Positions 51,885 through 60,506 are shown, counted from the first letter of the stretch. The stretch: DNA of 64,000 bases from Aeromonas dhakensis (GCF_000820305.1 NZ_CDBH01000032.1:1-64000); one strand, 5' to 3'. Notes: a model not told the origin generated them from the letters alone. Program-made: numbers and translations.

Positions 51885-51957
51885 GTGAAAAATGACTCCT
51901 CATGGGGATAGTGGTAGCGTGTCGTCCCTGTGTCGATTGGATCAGAAAGGATATCTG

Positions 51958-52974
51958 ATGAGGCTTCTTTTTCGTTATTTTTTACTTTGTGCAATATGTA
52001 CGTGTAGTGCCTTGCCATCCTTCGTCGCATCGGCTGAATATACAGGGTTTAAGCGTCTTATAGTGACTGATCCTGTAGGTAGAAAGCCTATGGATGCCGT
52101 ATATTTCTATCCCGGTGTGGCCGCAGAAAAGACACCAAGTACGATAGGCCCTTATCAAATAGCGGCACAAAAGGCGCTGAATATAGTACCAGGACGCTAT
52201 CCAGTCATAGTGATATCACATGGCAACGCTGGTAGTTTATGGAGTCATCATGACCTTGCCACGACTCTGGCTCGGCAGGGAAATATTGTTATTACCCTCA
52301 CGCACCCTGGTGATAACTACAAGGATCAGACAGGAGCAGGGGCCATTAGTTCGTGGTATGGTCGTCCATTACAAATATCTGCCGTTATTACTGCTGCGAC
52401 CAATGATGTTGAACTAGCCAAATATATTGATGAAGATAAAATAGCATTTATTGGCTTCTCTGCCGGTGGAGCAACAGGACTGTTGTTAAGAGGTGGGGAA
52501 GTCGATGCAGGACGCTATGGAAATTATTGTCGTAAACATGAGATGAAAGCCATATGTTCAACCAAAGGGGTGATAATAAATGATCATCCCGGTCTAGTTG
52601 TGCACCCCGATTCTAGGATAAAGGCATGGGTTTTCATGGCTCCGGTGAGTATGGCATTCGCTCCCGGCTCACTCAGAAGAGTGATTGCCCCTACCCTTAT
52701 TTTTACTGGTGATCAGGATGAAGAGCTTTCTTGGAAAGAAAATGCCAGGGAGCTAGCCACCACGTTGGCTGCAGAAAAAGAATTTCAGGTAATACACAAT
52801 GCCGGTCATTTTGTTTTTCTCTCTCCATGCTCTGCTCAATTAAATAAACTGGCACAAGCTATTTGTAATGATGCACCAGGAGTAAACAGAGACGATATAC
52901 ACACGGTAATTAACGGTAGAATTTCTGAATTTCTCAGCAGAGCGTGGCTTAAAGTGAAAGAGCCGCGGGTCTGA
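51958..52974 (+). CDS. Secreted alpha/beta hydrolase (AT-rich, probably acquired)
   Basis: A 338-residue exported protein with signal peptide (cleavage after VASA, about residue 26). The fold is dienelactone-hydrolase/PET-hydrolase-like: oxyanion block SHGNAGS (88-94), nucleophile Ser168 in GFSAGG, Asp252 or Asp254 in FTGDQDEE and His284 in NAGHFVF. The DNA is clearly AT-richer and its codons differ from the flanking parC, which suggests transfer. The ATG at 51958 is chosen by AAAGGA and the signal peptide. Substrate unknown. Confidence 0.75.
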   Translation: MRLLFRYFLLCAICTCSALPSFVASAEYTGFKRLIVTDPVGRKPMDAVYFYPGVAAEKTPSTIGPYQIAAQKALNIVPGRYPVIVISHGNAGSLWSHHDLATTLARQGNIVITLTHPGDNYKDQTGAGAISSWYGRPLQISAVITAATNDVELAKYIDEDKIAFIGFSAGGATGLLLRGGEVDAGRYGNYCRKHEMKAICSTKGVIINDHPGLVVHPDSRIKAWVFMAPVSMAFAPGSLRRVIAPTLIFTGDQDEELSWKENARELATTLAAEKEFQVIHNAGHFVFLSPCSAQLNKLAQAICNDAPGVNRDDIHTVINGRISEFLSRAWLKVKEPRV

Positions 52975-53080
52975 TGGCGAAGAGTCATCAGACGAACGCG
53001 AAAACAGGTTGCCATTATTCTGTTGATGCTCCAGCTGATCTCTTCTCTATGTCCATCGCCACCGGGATTGCGGTGCGGAC

Positions 53081-53098
53081 GATTACGCTTCGCTAATC
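53081..53098. repeat. Short palindromic intergenic repeat
   Basis: GATTACGCTTCGCTAATC forms GATTA(C)GC-TTC-GCTAATC with a bulged C. I recall this motif, flanked by ACCCTAC as here, from many gammaproteobacterial intergenic regions. Confidence 0.55.
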
Positions 53099-53152
53099 GA
53101 CCCTACGCGCTCCTGCTTGATTTAACGCTCTACTAGTTGTCGATGGCTTGCT

Positions 53153-53192
53153 CCCCCTCATCCCCGACCCTTCTCCCGCAAGGGGAGAAGGG
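53153..53192 (-). repeat. REP-like element, left copy
   Basis: CCCTCATCCCCGACCCTTCTCCC, then a GCAAGGGGAGAAGGG hairpin. Its reverse complement resembles the right copy at 53256-53290, so the two are inverted. Confidence 0.7.
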
Positions 53193-53255
53193 AGCCCAGA
53201 CCGCAGCATTTTTGGAATGCGTGACATCTATGGCTACAGGTTGGCAGGCGCTGGT

Positions 53256-53290
53256 TCCCTCTCCCTTTGGGAGAGGGTCAGGGTGAGGGG
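53256..53290 (+). repeat. REP-like element, right copy
   Basis: CCCTCTCCCTTTGGGAGAGG followed by GTCAGGGTGAGGGG, the well-known proteobacterial intergenic repeat. Inverted relative to 53153-53192, with about 63 bases between them. Confidence 0.75.
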
Positions 53291-53391
53291 CGCAGGTTGG
53301 ATTAGTGAAGCATGCTTGAGTGATAGAATCTGGTTGGTTCACCATTTTGGTGTCTCGAAAAGTCAGCCTGGTGAGACGTTACCGATTTTAG

Positions 53392-54300
53392 CTACTGATA
53401 ACTCATGATGTTTTGCCGTATAAAATCAATAAATACGCGCGTCTTAGCCGGTAGATATTGGCGGTTTGCATAAACAGCAAACAACTGCAATGGGGCGGCG
53501 GGTAACTCAAGTTCAATTTCGACCAAGCTGCCATCATCAATAAACGATTGGCAAGAGACCTTGGCCAGAATGGCAAACCCGACCCCGGCGAGCGCGGCTT
53601 TTAGCGCCAGCTCACCACTATTGACCCGATAGTGTTCATTGACCTGAACGGTGGAAAATTCAGCGTCGGGACGAGCGAACTGCCACGGCATGCCTTTTAG
53701 GGCGCTTACCGTGGTGATGCAGGGGAGATCCTTTAGCTGGGCCGTGTGGTTGGGCTGTCCGCATCGCTGAATAAGAGCAGGGGAACCAACCACGGTACAG
53801 GGAATGGTGGTCAGATGGCTGGCGATATAATCGCTGTCATCCAGCTTTCCTCTGTGAATGATGACGGCTATGTCCAGATCTTCCCTTAATGTCTCAAATC
53901 CTGACAGGTTGGTAATACAGCTGATCTTTATTTCGGGATGCTGACAGGCAAAGTCAGCGATGGCTGTGCCGAGCAGCCTGGGACCGGCTTCATTGGGAAT
54001 GCACAGGCGCAGTGGCCCTTTCAGCTGGATCTGCTGTGATGTCAATTCAGCTTCGGTTTGCTCCAGTGATTCCAGCAAGGGTTTTACTCGGGAATAGAGC
54101 AGCTGGCCCGCCTGGGTGAGTTTCATATGCCGAGTACTGCGTTCAATAAGCTGGAGTGACAGTCTCTCTTCCAGCTGAGCAATACTCCTGCTGATGTTTG
54201 AAGTCGGTATTTCAAGGGTCTTGGATGCACCGATAAAACTGCCCTGTTCAGTCACGGCAATAAATATCCTTGATGAGGTAAAGTCCAGGCCGGTGCGCAT
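53392..54300 (-). CDS. LysR-family transcriptional regulator
   Basis: A 302-residue regulator: HTH at about 15-35 (QGSFIGASKTLEIPTSNISRSI), then a two-lobe effector domain (about 88-295). The C-terminal segment PAKTRVFIDFI is the mark of the CrgA/DhnR-like LysR group that often sits next to efflux or oxidoreductase genes. Start at 54300 with AGGGA upstream. It is divergent from the MFS gene and is likely to control it; TCTA-N11-TAGA at 54335-54353 fits a LysR site. Confidence 0.85.
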   Translation of the reverse strand: MRTGLDFTSSRIFIAVTEQGSFIGASKTLEIPTSNISRSIAQLEERLSLQLIERSTRHMKLTQAGQLLYSRVKPLLESLEQTEAELTSQQIQLKGPLRLCIPNEAGPRLLGTAIADFACQHPEIKISCITNLSGFETLREDLDIAVIIHRGKLDDSDYIASHLTTIPCTVVGSPALIQRCGQPNHTAQLKDLPCITTVSALKGMPWQFARPDAEFSTVQVNEHYRVNSGELALKAALAGVGFAILAKVSCQSFIDDGSLVEIELELPAAPLQLFAVYANRQYLPAKTRVFIDFIRQNIMSYQ

Positions 54301-54334
54301 CCATTGTCCCTGATATGATAACAGTCTGTGCCAT

Positions 54335-54353
54335 TCTAAAGGATAAAAATAGA
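54335..54353. promoter_or_regulatory. Candidate LysR binding site
   Basis: TCTA (54335-54338) and TAGA (54350-54353) with an 11-base A-rich spacer match the T-N11-A LysR pattern, in the 102-base gap between the divergent lysR and MFS genes. Confidence 0.4.
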
Positions 54354-54402
54354 GGATGGTAGGGGATATGCTGTCTGCCTCCAAATATTGAGCGCGAACA
54401 CT

Positions 54403-55632
54403 ATGGCATCAGAAAAAAACAAATCAGGTAATAAACCTTATTCTAACGGTGCAGTGATGGATATGGGGTGCGTCTGGCTGGCCGCCTTTATCCAATTGGT
54501 GAGTGCGTTGGACTTTATGATGATTATGCCGCTTGGGCCTGACTTGTCTCGTGCGCTGGGTATCAGCCCAACCTATATAGGATATTTGGGGGGAGGGTAT
54601 GCACTGGCCGCCGCATTATCATCCTTATTATGTGCCAGATATATTGATCGATTTGATAGAAAACAGGTGGCATTGCTCTCATTGCTGGGGGTCACCCTGT
54701 CCACCTGGGCATGCGCGCTGGCGTGGAATATGGAAAGCCTGTTCTTTACCCGTTTGTTGGCCGGTATATTTGCCGGTCCGGCAACGTCGATAGCGATGGC
54801 GATCGTCGTGGATGCGACGCCAGTACCACAACGTGGTCGAGCGATGGCGATAGTGATGGGGGCTTTCTCGTTGTCAGCCATTGCCGGTGTCCCCCTGGGG
54901 CTGGAGCTGGCCATGTTGAAAGGGTGGAGCGCCCCCTTTTATGCCGTTGGCGGATTGGGCTTGTGCGTCAGCGTGCTGGTATCTATACGGCTGCCGAATA
55001 TGACTGCTCACCTGGGACGAGAGCAGAAGGTCTTTTCAATCACGGAGATGTTGAAACGAGCCGTGGTATGGCATGCATTCATGGCAATCGGGTTGGCCAT
55101 TTTCAGTACCTTCCTGATTGTCCCAAACATGGCCACCTATTTTCAGTTCAACCTCGGTGTGCCTCGCGGCGAAATGAGTCAGTACTATGTCATGGGCGGC
55201 GTGGTCAGCGTGCTTGCGATGCAGTTGGGTGGCTATTTGATAGACCGGGTTGGCCCAATGCACGTCACCATGTGGCTGGGGGGATTGATTATCGCCATTG
55301 TCTGGGATGGTTTCCTGGGTTCCCCCTTGTTGCCGACGATGATCATTTTTACCTTGTTCATGGTGGTGACATCGACACGGACGATTACCGCTGCGGCAGT
55401 GACTAGCCAGGTTGCAGAGCCCGGGGAACGAGCAGGGTTCATGTCATTGCAGAATGTGTTCCAGCATATATTCAGCGGTTCGGCCGCCGTCGTCTCCTCG
55501 ATGCTGTTGATGGATGTCGATGGTCACCTGGGCAATATGGCTACCCTGGCCTGGCTGGTGATAGCGCTGACGCTGGTGCAGCCCGTCTTTCTCCATCGGC
55601 TGCTGAAACGGGTATGTGTGGTGGCCGATTAG
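54403..55632 (+). CDS. MFS transporter, DHA1-type
   Basis: A 409-residue, 12-helix major facilitator transporter. MFS motif A-like loop RYIDRFDRK is between helices 2 and 3, with GDLSRALGISPTYIGYLGGGY-like features before it and motif C-like G/P spacing (GAFSLSAIAGVPLGLELA) in helix 5. The DHA1 group exports drugs or sugars. Start at ATG 54403; a TTG five codons earlier lacks a site. Under the divergent LysR gene. Substrate unknown. Confidence 0.83.
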   Translation: MASEKNKSGNKPYSNGAVMDMGCVWLAAFIQLVSALDFMMIMPLGPDLSRALGISPTYIGYLGGGYALAAALSSLLCARYIDRFDRKQVALLSLLGVTLSTWACALAWNMESLFFTRLLAGIFAGPATSIAMAIVVDATPVPQRGRAMAIVMGAFSLSAIAGVPLGLELAMLKGWSAPFYAVGGLGLCVSVLVSIRLPNMTAHLGREQKVFSITEMLKRAVVWHAFMAIGLAIFSTFLIVPNMATYFQFNLGVPRGEMSQYYVMGGVVSVLAMQLGGYLIDRVGPMHVTMWLGGLIIAIVWDGFLGSPLLPTMIIFTLFMVVTSTRTITAAAVTSQVAEPGERAGFMSLQNVFQHIFSGSAAVVSSMLLMDVDGHLGNMATLAWLVIALTLVQPVFLHRLLKRVCVVAD

Positions 55633-55753
55633 CATCATGTTTTATTCATGATGAGGCAGCAGGGCCGCAGGTTTGATTGGCGAGGTATGAAGATTGCCAG
55701 TGAGTGCAATGCGCCGCGTTTGTTGCCCCTTTCGGCAATATAAGACGGCCATA

Positions 55754-55780
55754 AAAGGTGGCGGACTGGCCGCCACCTTT
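55754..55780. terminator. Bidirectional terminator
   Basis: AAAGGTGGCGG-ACTGG-CCGCCACCTTT between the MFS gene and the convergent dsbB-type gene. Confidence 0.83.
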
Positions 55781-55788
55781 GAGGATTG

Positions 55789-56364
55789 TTAACGCTGGCT
55801 CAGCAGCTCATAGCCGACCGGATTATCGGCGCACTGTCCCGCGCCGCACTCCAGTACGGTAGAGATCAGGTTTGCCGCAATCAGCAAGACAAACAGCAGG
55901 GAGGCCATGCGTCCCCAGCGCGCCAGATCCAGCTTGGGCAGGGGAATAGCGAGCCCGTCTCGCACCATCAATATCAGGGCGACGGCCAATAGGATCAGCA
56001 GGGCGCTGACCAGCGACCAGCTATAAAAGTGCAGCCCGAGAAAGGTGGAACCATAACCGGGATCGCCGGGCAGAATATGCAGCAGCACCTGCCGGGCACC
56101 GATCATGGCGGTGGTCAGCGCGCCGACAATCACTATGCCGTAGTGGGCCCCTTTTGCGCCAAATTGCAGGTTGAACATAAAGCCGAAACCGGCGACCACA
56201 AGGCCGACCCGCTGCAATAAACACAAGGGGCAGGGCAGCTCGGCCAGATAGAGCTGGTAATAGAAGGCGACGATCAGGGTCAGGCAGATACCGGCCAGCC
56301 CCAGCGTATCGAGCAACTGTGGCAGGTCACTCTTCGCGGCTGTTGAGGAGGTCGAAAGGCGCAT
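55789..56364 (-). CDS. DsbB-type disulfide-generating membrane protein
   Basis: A 191-residue four-helix inner-membrane protein of the DsbB/VKOR-like family. The quinone-linked pair is in CPLCLLQR (about 45-52) and the periplasmic pair is in ECGAGQCADNP (about 172-182). It oxidises a DsbA-like partner. A tiny 52-residue gene immediately upstream (56374-56532) overlaps its ribosome site. It is not in the usual dsbB position, so may be a second DsbB; its DsbA partner is not adjacent. Confidence 0.87.
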   Translation of the reverse strand: MRLSTSSTAAKSDLPQLLDTLGLAGICLTLIVAFYYQLYLAELPCPLCLLQRVGLVVAGFGFMFNLQFGAKGAHYGIVIVGALTTAMIGARQVLLHILPGDPGYGSTFLGLHFYSWSLVSALLILLAVALILMVRDGLAIPLPKLDLARWGRMASLLFVLLIAANLISTVLECGAGQCADNPVGYELLSQR

Positions 56365-56373
56365 GGCGGGCTC

Positions 56374-56532
56374 CTAGAACGAAAGGGTGAGCGGGTCGGT
56401 CACATGGTGCATAAAGGAGAGCAGGGTCACTACCAGCAACAGGGCCCAGAGCAGATAGGAGGCCCCGCGCTTGTTCATCAAGATGCTGATCCCCGTTATC
56501 AGTGCCAGCAGGAAGGGTAAAAACATATACAT
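56374..56532 (-). CDS. DUF5993-like 52-residue membrane protein
   Basis: A short protein starting MYMFLPFLLALITG with two helices (about 3-17 and 28-42) and ending HHVTDPLTLSF. AAGGAG lies 7 bases before the ATG. It stops 10 bases before the dsbB-type ATG. I recall DUF5993 proteins as a small family paired with DsbB-like genes, so it may be a subunit or stabiliser of that membrane protein. Confidence 0.7.
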   Translation of the reverse strand: MYMFLPFLLALITGISILMNKRGASYLLWALLLVVTLLSFMHHVTDPLTLSF

Positions 56533-56660
56533 GTCATCTCTCCTTATCGTGGTGAGCCGGGCTCACAAAGCCTTGAGTATATAGTGAGCGGACGGTTTCC
56601 AGATAGCGCCCACCGAGACCGGATAACCGGTAATAAGCCATTATGGGGAGGACAACAGGG

Positions 56661-57584
56661 TCAGCAAGATAATGCCTCGCGCCAGCACTGTTCATAATCG
56701 AACTGTTGAAACTCCTCCTTGATAAATTCGATAAATACCCTGGTCTTGGACGGGATAAAGAGTCTATTCGCATAAGCCATGCCGATGGATAGATCGGCTA
56801 ATCGCCAGTCGGTGAGCACAGGTTTAAGACGCTGGCTGCGTAGCTCGTCATAAATGGCATAAACGGGCTGTGCCAGGATCCCCATTCCGTTTCTGGCATT
56901 GGCGAGCAGGATTTGGGCATCGTTGGACTCAATGGTAGGGGTGGTTGGCACCCGTAATTTTATCGAGCCACTCATCATGGTCAGCTCTTTGGGATTGTGG
57001 TGGCTGTAGAGCAACAGCTGATGTTTTGTCAGATCGTGCGGCGTCTGCGGGTCGCCATAACGCTCAATATATTCGGGAGAGGCCGCCAGAATACGTGGTG
57101 CTACTGCCAATGGCTGAATAACAAGACTGGAGTCCGGCTCTACCTCTCGTGAGCGAATACTGATATCAATATTGTTTTCGATAATATCCAGATAGCGATT
57201 ATTGGCGATCAGCTCGACCTGAATGCCGGGATATTTAGCCATGAATTTGGGGATCAAGGGGGAGATGACATTCAGCATCAGTGACAGCGAGGCCGTCAAT
57301 TTCAAGATCCCGGTTGGCATTCCTGTTTTGATGTTGACTTCATCAATGGCTTCTCGCATCTCATTCAGCGCTGTTTTGCAGCGGGTATAGAAGTGCTCTC
57401 CTATTTCGGTGACAAACAGGCGTCGGGTCGTTCGCTCGACAAGCCGTGCATTGAGTCGCTGCTCCAGCGCAGCCAGATGCCTGCTGGCGGCAGGGTTGGA
57501 CAAACCCAGTGTATCGGCGGCCTTGCTGATGCTCCCCAATTCGACAACCTGCACAAAGACCTCGTATTCAGTCCATTTATCCAT
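56661..57584 (-). CDS. LysR-family transcriptional regulator
   Basis: A 307-residue LysR protein: HTH at about 17-37 (GSISKAADTLGLSNPAASRH), effector domain 92-300, C-terminal PSKTRVFIEFI as in the regulator at 53392-54300, so they are of the same LysR subgroup. Divergent from the SnoaL-like gene at 57737. A GCCAT-N9-ATGGC inverted repeat (57640-57658) lies in the gap and may be its site. Confidence 0.85.
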   Translation of the reverse strand: MDKWTEYEVFVQVVELGSISKAADTLGLSNPAASRHLAALEQRLNARLVERTTRRLFVTEIGEHFYTRCKTALNEMREAIDEVNIKTGMPTGILKLTASLSLMLNVISPLIPKFMAKYPGIQVELIANNRYLDIIENNIDISIRSREVEPDSSLVIQPLAVAPRILAASPEYIERYGDPQTPHDLTKHQLLLYSHHNPKELTMMSGSIKLRVPTTPTIESNDAQILLANARNGMGILAQPVYAIYDELRSQRLKPVLTDWRLADLSIGMAYANRLFIPSKTRVFIEFIKEEFQQFDYEQCWREALSC

Positions 57585-57736
57585 GGATTATTCCTGATTT
57601 TATAAAAGAGATTTCCTGTTATTGCATTTATCATCACTTGCCATGTTTGTAGTATGGCGGCCTGGCAGTCACAGATATTCTATGCATCATATTTCTTAGT
57701 TAAATTAAAAGTCAATTAATAAGGTTGGAATCATTT

Positions 57737-58159
57737 ATGAACAAGAACGTCGACACAGTTATCAACTATTTCAAATATTGCGTGGATGGCAAGGATGTTG
57801 CGAGAGTGAGTGAGTATTTTTCGGATGATTTATGTATATTCAGGCCTGACTGTGCAGAGCCAATTAAAACACTTGAGCAATTCAAAGAGTCATTGTCCGC
57901 CTGTGTGGTCGATCGGTATGAGTCCATTGAGACCACCTTTCAAAAAATAATGAGCTCGGAAGATGAGGTATTCGTTGCATTGACCCACGTAGCGAAAGGC
58001 TCAAATACCTGGAAAGGGTTTGATGTCACCGGTAAGGATGTGACCTGGAGTGCCTTGACCTATTTCAGGTTCAATGCTGAGGGCAAGGTAGTGGAGGAGA
58101 TCGTTGAGCGCAACGAGCTGGCTATGGCCAAACAGCTGGGAATCGTTGATTTTGCGTGA
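57737..58159 (+). CDS. SnoaL-like ester-cyclase/NTF2-fold protein
   Basis: A 140-residue cytosolic protein of the SnoaL/polyketide-cyclase-like cone fold: YFKYCVDGKDVARVSEYFSDDL at the start and VTWSALTYFRFNAEGKVVEEIVER near the end. The family contains isomerases, hydrolases and binding proteins. The ATG at 57737 is chosen; a TTG at 57725 is also in frame. AT-rich relative to the rest of the window. Under the divergent LysR gene. Activity unknown. Confidence 0.78.
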   Translation: MNKNVDTVINYFKYCVDGKDVARVSEYFSDDLCIFRPDCAEPIKTLEQFKESLSACVVDRYESIETTFQKIMSSEDEVFVALTHVAKGSNTWKGFDVTGKDVTWSALTYFRFNAEGKVVEEIVERNELAMAKQLGIVDFA

Positions 58160-58355
58160 AGCAGGCGAGATTGCTGATGTCAGATGTGAACTATCAGGGA
58201 TAGCTGTCTTCAGGGCCAGAATCTGACTAGCGCAGTATGGTCATCTATGGGTGAAAACAGGCTACCACGGTGCTTCTGACAAATGTCGATAGCGTCGCGC
58301 TCATCGCTCTGCTCGCTAAGCTTGAAGGGTGTAGCACAATGCCGGGAGGCCAATC

Positions 58356-58568
58356 ATGGAAACAGAGAAAGCCATCGGGCTGATCGAGGCCCACGGAGTC
58401 TTTCACGGGGATCACTACAGCTTCAACAGCGGCGAGTTCGTGCAGTGGTGCCAGGAAGATGCCCACCAGACCCTCAGCCTGGAGCAGGCCAATCACGAGT
58501 TGGCGCCCTTCTGCATCCGGGTCGGTTTCGCCGAACCGGTCCGGTCGTGGCGTTACTATCTCACCTGA
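58356..58568 (+). CDS. Small hypothetical protein (70 aa)
   Basis: A 70-residue protein, METEKAIGLIEAHGVFHGDHYS, with GGGAG 7 bases before the ATG and the GC-rich codon use of the core genome, so probably real. It has no signal peptide or membrane helix. No family recognised. Confidence 0.6.
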   Translation: METEKAIGLIEAHGVFHGDHYSFNSGEFVQWCQEDAHQTLSLEQANHELAPFCIRVGFAEPVRSWRYYLT

Positions 58569-58630
58569 ACTACCTCACCTGAGATGTGAAGCAGAGGGCG
58601 GGACGAGCCGCGCGATGCGGTGAGTCAGTG

Positions 58631-58657
58631 AAAAAGGAGCCGGCAAGGCTCCTTTCT
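58631..58657. terminator. Terminator between convergent small genes
   Basis: GGAGCC-GGCAA-GGCTCC with five A before and TTTCTT after; usable from both strands. Confidence 0.75.
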
Positions 58658-58696
58658 TGTGATGGGCTGGGCGCCGGGCGAAGGCGTAGAGTGGCC

Positions 58697-59071
58697 CTAG
58701 TTGTCGAAGTTCCAGGCAATGGGCAGCTCAAGATCGAAGACGAGCTGATCCCCGTTGAGGGTAAAAGCCACGCTGGTCTGGTGCTGGTCATATTCGTCGA
58801 TAAGCCGGCAGCTCTCGGCGAAGTTGGACTCGTAGTTGAGGCGCGCACTGCCGCCGGTGTTAGCCTCGTCGAGTTCTACCTCCAGTACCCGCAGTGGATC
58901 TTTCTGGCTGAGCTTGACCCGGCTGTCACCCACATCCACCAGTCGCTCCAGCAGGGGGAAGAAGTCCTGTCTGTGGGCCTCGATGGCTTGGGCGATAGCC
59001 TGCTCCAGCTCGGTACGGCTGGCAAGGGGGCCATCCAGCGTGTAGCGGGTCTGTATCCTCTCCTGGGTCAT
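58697..59071 (-). CDS. Hypothetical protein (124 aa)
   Basis: A 124-residue cytosolic protein rich in acidic residues with a regular amphipathic helix (about 20-45, TELEQAIAQAIEAHRQDFF). No signal peptide, Cys or known motif. GAGAGGA precedes the ATG. The protein family is not recognised; the reading frame and start are clear. Confidence 0.7.
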   Translation of the reverse strand: MTQERIQTRYTLDGPLASRTELEQAIAQAIEAHRQDFFPLLERLVDVGDSRVKLSQKDPLRVLEVELDEANTGGSARLNYESNFAESCRLIDEYDQHQTSVAFTLNGDQLVFDLELPIAWNFDN

Positions 59072-59129
59072 AAACGGTTCCTCTCAGATGTTGTCGGCGG
59101 GGACCTTAGCCCTGGCTGCGATGAGGCGC

Positions 59130-59411
59130 TCAGGCGGGGATGCGGCCATTGCGCACCAGGGCCCGGCGGATGTTTGTGCACATCTTGCCGAAGCGCTGGA
59201 TCTCGTCGAAGGAGGGCGGGATGCCGCGATCGATCTGATATTGCCAGTAGCAGAGGTCCGTATCCACCAGCTCCATCAGCTTCTTGGGGCAGCCGATACA
59301 GGTGTTGTCCGGCCCGCACTTGAAGGTATCCGGTTGGTAGAGCGGAAACTCCGCCTTCACGGCGTCGATGATCTGCTGCATCGCGGTGATCCTGTCGGGC
59401 TTTCTGCTCAC
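59130..59411 (-). CDS. Hypothetical Cys-rich protein (93 aa)
   Basis: A 93-residue cytosolic protein with Cys in FKCGPDNTCIGCPKK, CYWQY and MCTNIRR, so it could bind a metal. I chose the GTG at 59411 because GGGGAG lies 7 bases upstream and because the in-frame ATG at 59447 falls inside a perfect -10 box TATAAT (59446-59451, minus strand) with a TTGGCC -35 box 16 bases further upstream. Family not recognised. Confidence 0.65.
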   Translation of the reverse strand: MSRKPDRITAMQQIIDAVKAEFPLYQPDTFKCGPDNTCIGCPKKLMELVDTDLCYWQYQIDRGIPPSFDEIQRFGKMCTNIRRALVRNGRIPA

Positions 59412-59445
59412 GGCCTTACTCCCCTGCGGCTTGTATGGGGGAGTC

Positions 59446-59473
59446 ATTATATCCCTGTCAAAAATGGGGCCAA
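59446..59473 (-). promoter_or_regulatory. Promoter of the Cys-rich hypothetical gene
   Basis: On the minus strand -35 TTGGCC (59473-59468), 16 bases, and a perfect -10 TATAAT (59451-59446). Confidence 0.55.
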
Positions 59474-59552
59474 TGACGCTTACGGGGTAGTTTTCTGCCG
59501 AGCTCGGTGTTCACGGCCAGGGCTTGTGCTGAAAACGGGACGCTGGATAGCA

Positions 59553-59576
59553 CAACGCCCGGCAAGCCGGGCGTTG
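59553..59576 (-). terminator. Hairpin after the J-domain operon
   Basis: CAACGCCCGG-CTTG-CCGGGCGTTG (10-bp perfect stem, read on the minus strand), 28 bases after the last gene of the operon. No T-run follows, so it may be Rho-assisted or a 3'-end stabiliser. Confidence 0.5.
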
Positions 59577-59603
59577 GAACAGGGTGAAGGGAAAGACCCG
59601 CCA

Positions 59604-60506
59604 TCAGAAGTCGTGATAGAGCGGCCAGCCGAGCAGGGGGTGCTTGAGTCCGGCGCGCATCTCCATGTTGTCGAGCTTCTCCGGGGAGGCGTCCTCTTTT
59701 TGCAACTGCTGGTACTGGCGCACAAAGCCGAGGGTGTGCAGCAGGTTGGGCACAAAGCCCGGGCTCAGCTCCTGGCGCAGGGCGGCGGCCACGTCGGCGG
59801 GCAGCGCATTCAGCATCAGGGCCAGCTGGGCGGCGAGGTAGTCGGTGTCATACCAGCCCTCGTCGAGCTCAATCTCCCGCGCCAGTTTGCGCTTGAGATC
59901 CTGCTTCACCTTGAGCGGGGCGGCGCCACTGCCCTTGCCGCAGAGGATGCGGTAGAGCAGCGCTTCGGCCAGCTTGTCCTCCATGGTGGGGTGGTCGCTC
60001 TCGCAGGCGAAGAAGTGCTGGTCGATGAGTTCCATCAGGCGGCTCTTGTTGTGCTCGGTCAGCGCCTTCTCGTACTCCTGCCACCCTTGCCACTCCTCCA
60101 CATCGGGCGGGCTCGAGATCTTGTCCAAGAGCCGCGCATCCACGTCACCGTAGAGGCTGTTGCCAGCCTGCTTGGGGCTGACGGTGATGAGCATTGACCA
60201 GCCCTTCTGGAACGGTTTGATGGGGCCTTCCGGCGCCTGCAGCAGCGCCAGTGCCTTGGCCGGATCCCGCGCCGAGAGCTCCTGCAGGCCGAGGCTCACC
60301 ACACCGATGACGTCGTGGGCGGCCTGCTCCAGCAGGTGCATTTTGTACTTGTTGTAGTATTTGTCGGCGAATTTGAGGCTCATCAGCACCGCCTTGCCCT
60401 TGATGGCGGCCAGCTGTTGCTCGCTCAAACGTTCATTGTCGCGGCCAAAGCGCAGCACCTGGGTCAGAAAGGGGCCCTGGTTGGCATCGCGAATGACTAA
60501 CTGCAT
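59604..60506 (-). CDS. Unknown protein of J-domain operon (300 aa)
   Basis: A 300-residue soluble, mostly helical protein (MQLVIRDANQGPFLTQVLRFGRDN at the start, KFADKYYNKYKMHLLEQAAHDVIG next). No known motif. Fourth gene of a tight operon (11 bases after the preceding gene) led by a J-domain protein, so it is a likely client or partner of that co-chaperone. Confidence 0.75.
   Translation of the reverse strand: MQLVIRDANQGPFLTQVLRFGRDNERLSEQQLAAIKGKAVLMSLKFADKYYNKYKMHLLEQAAHDVIGVVSLGLQELSARDPAKALALLQAPEGPIKPFQKGWSMLITVSPKQAGNSLYGDVDARLLDKISSPPDVEEWQGWQEYEKALTEHNKSRLMELIDQHFFACESDHPTMEDKLAEALLYRILCGKGSGAAPLKVKQDLKRKLAREIELDEGWYDTDYLAAQLALMLNALPADVAAALRQELSPGFVPNLLHTLGFVRQYQQLQKEDASPEKLDNMEMRAGLKHPLLGWPLYHDF

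Larger units (their letters stand above)
52975..53391. other. 417-base intergenic region with dispersed repeats
   Basis: No credible gene. It holds a short palindromic repeat (53081-53098) and two inverted REP-like sequences (53153-53192 and 53256-53290). A frame that seems open here on the minus strand reads APHPDPLPKGEG, the typical false translation of such repeats. Confidence 0.75.

Noticed and set aside
53133-53345. 70-codon minus-strand frame reading APHPDPLPKGEG
   Set aside because: The typical false translation of a REP-like intergenic repeat.
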